Source: G963422595 sp963422595 (GTDB lineage: Bacteria; Pseudomonadota; Gammaproteobacteria; UBA4575). Taken from it: DNA of 64,000 nt. A model generated the notes under the pieces. That model ran no database searches. It was not told the DNA's origin and was given only the letters and a program-made list of their open reading frames with translations. The position numbers were made by a program, and so were the translations under genes. Within the stretch, counting starts at the first letter, position 1. Every line of letters starts with the position of its first letter. Location: positions 620,001 to 684,000 of the forward strand of contig OY730298.1 in NCBI GenBank assembly GCA_963422595.1, in the 5' to 3' direction. This document shows positions 62,701-64,000 of the stretch, piece by piece.

Positions 62701-64000
62701 TTGGAAAATCCCAGTAATCATACACCTGAAACGTTTCACCGACGGGGCATGATCATGGGTTTGACGGTTGCCGAAGCGTTCATGCTCATCGCTTTCGTGC
62801 TGCTCATGCTGCTGGTGTTCTGGCGTCATGAACTAAAGGTCAAATATGATGAATTGGTAGCCGGTTTCGCTGATATAACATCTGATGAATTTGCGCAACT
62901 GGAGAAAAATGCCCGCCTCGTGGATGAGCCAGTACTTCAGAACATTGCCAGAGCTGCGCGGCAACTACCACCAGAGCAAAAGAGGACCCTCTCTGAACTC
63001 CTTTCCCGTGCTAAAGCCAGTACTCTGATTGGAAAAATCTCCGACCTCCAGGACCTGCTTCGCGAACGAAGTGCGCAGGAAGTCAGAGATGCGCTCGAAT
63101 TAAGGGATGAACTGGACCCCTACGGAGAAGAAAATAACGACGCTATCAATGCAAGGATTAAACGGCTTACTGCTCAGGAAATACAACTACAGAATCGGCT
63201 TGCCGACGAAGCAGAGGCGCGCGAACGTCTTGTCGGGGACTTGAAAAAAAACTTGGGCGACCAGGTCATCCAGGCTGGTGGATATATCGATGCCAGCGGC
63301 AAGATCGTTTTCCCGGAAACAGTTCTCTTTGCTTCCGGACAATCCGAAATTCTACCTGATTTTAAAAATATTCTGAACCATCTCTGTCCCGGCTGGCTAA
63401 CCACGCTCAAACGGTCAACGTCTCAACGTAAGATCGACGATATCCTGATAGAAGGCCACTCGTCGTCTGTATGGGTCAAGGCAGAGACACCACGGCAGGC
63501 ATGGGAAAATAATCTTTGGCTCTCGCAAAGACGCGCGCAATCGGTACTCGTGCATTGCCTGGATCTTCTCGTCGAACAAAAATCACTCGAAGATTGGTCT
63601 CGTGCAAGACTTGCCGCGGTTGGCTATTCTTCCTCACGACCTGTATTAAATAATGGCAGAGAGAATTCTGAATTATCAAGGCGCGTGGTATTTGGCATAG
63701 GATTTAGCCGTGAACAACTACTGGAAAAATTTGGTGATGATATTGCCGAAGATGGCCGCAATATCGGGACACTGATCGGTATTGCGCGCGTTAAGGACGC
63801 AGACACCATTGAGATACAGGGACACCCCATCCGTCTTGAGGGAATAGACGCCCCCGAAAAAGGGCAAACCTGTACCCGAGTTGATGGAACCCCATGGAAC
63901 TGCGGTCTCAAAGCAGCGCAAGCCGTTGAAAAACGCATCAGGGGGCAACAGGTTGTGTGTGAAAATCTTCGCCTTGGCCTGCTCCGCCGTTACCTCGGTA
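62701..64000 (+). CDS. MotB/OmpA-like subunit fused to staphylococcal-nuclease domain (3' end beyond window)
   Basis: From TTG 62701 (ATGs at 62749 and 62755 are alternatives) the protein shows MGLTVAEAFMLIAFVLLMLL, one transmembrane helix whose Glu sits where MotB has its proton-binding Asp, then a coiled-coil linker (about residues 75-185), an OmpA-like peptidoglycan-binding domain (about 200-340: ILIEGHSS, NLWLSQRRAQSV, NSELSRRVVFG), and an SNase domain (about 355 to the edge) with RVKDADTIEI and IRLEGIDAPE, carrying the Asp, Arg and Glu of the nuclease site, and CTRVDGTPWNC. The OmpA fold places the nuclease in the periplasm. Confidence 0.85.
   Translation, partial: MENPSNHTPETFHRRGMIMGLTVAEAFMLIAFVLLMLLVFWRHELKVKYDELVAGFADITSDEFAQLEKNARLVDEPVLQNIARAARQLPPEQKRTLSELLSRAKASTLIGKISDLQDLLRERSAQEVRDALELRDELDPYGEENNDAINARIKRLTAQEIQLQNRLADEAEARERLVGDLKKNLGDQVIQAGGYIDASGKIVFPETVLFASGQSEILPDFKNILNHLCPGWLTTLKRSTSQRKIDDILIEGHSSSVWVKAETPRQAWENNLWLSQRRAQSVLVHCLDLLVEQKSLEDWSRARLAAVGYSSSRPVLNNGRENSELSRRVVFGIGFSREQLLEKFGDDIAEDGRNIGTLIGIARVKDADTIEIQGHPIRLEGIDAPEKGQTCTRVDGTPWNCGLKAAQAVEKRIRGQQVVCENLRLGLLRRYLG

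Noticed and set aside
1..64000. tRNA, rRNA and CRISPR arrays
   Set aside because: Intergenic regions were scanned by eye for T-loop GTTCGA patterns and for regularly spaced direct repeats; none were found.

Overview
The window looks like a chromosomal segment of a gammaproteobacterial sulfur oxidiser. The main evidence is a complete aprM-aprB-aprA cluster (AMP-dependent sulfite oxidation), supported by a CbbQ-type AAA+ ATPase, a PPi-dependent phosphofructokinase (common in CBB-cycle autotrophs and methylotrophs), a rhodanese/mercaptopyruvate sulfurtransferase, FabA, GltBD, BolA and TrhO. I cannot name the genus from sequence alone. No rRNA, tRNA or CRISPR array was found.

Layout. 0-9 kb: end of an RND adaptor, an ArsS plus TVP38/flavoprotein-disulfide-reductase pair, a FAH hydrolase, a SIS isomerase and SixA phosphatase run, then a small redox group (ferredoxin-NADP reductase, Rieske protein, two small conserved proteins) and a uracil-DNA-glycosylase-family protein. 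8.8-14.9 kb: a GC-richer accessory island with an mrr remnant, an MmeI-type restriction-modification enzyme, a tightly coupled CoiA-like nuclease, unknown genes, and a second copy of the 3' end of an mmeI-like gene. 15-21 kb: an AT-rich stretch, cbbQ preceded by an unlisted 48-codon ORF, and aprMBA. 21-36 kb: core metabolism (acetolactate synthase, PPi-PFK, adenylate kinase), a redox/sulfur operon that contains a second member of the cysteine-rich family seen at 7.7 kb, TatD, TrhO, CDGSH, FabA and an AlkB-like monooxygenase with a clear terminator. 36-40 kb: an orphan DNA methyltransferase and a type II R-M pair whose nuclease gene is frameshifted and whose flanks carry related repeats. 40-45 kb: a molybdopterin oxidoreductase with a flavin/ferredoxin NAD(P)H partner, and a TraB/GumN protein. 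46-50 kb: glycerate kinase and a tandem duplication of Sel1-repeat lipoprotein-like/secreted proteins. 50-58 kb: a possible non-coding RNA region, an L,D-transpeptidase-like protein lacking its cysteine, and gltBD. 58.5-64 kb: a haem Tll0287-type protein, then a four-gene membrane system.

The strongest candidate for an undescribed system is the last four genes (59.2 kb to the window edge): a four-helix coiled-coil membrane protein, a membrane-anchored vWA-like protein, a MotA/ZorA-like channel subunit with a long helical tail, and a MotB/OmpA-like subunit fused to a staphylococcal-nuclease domain. This resembles the ZorAB motor of Zorya anti-phage systems, but the effector appears to be built into the B subunit and predicted to lie in the periplasm. 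Other points worth a second look are the MmeI/CoiA island with its recombination scar, the paired cysteine-rich protein family next to Fe-S flavoproteins, and the Cys-to-Ser L,D-transpeptidase.
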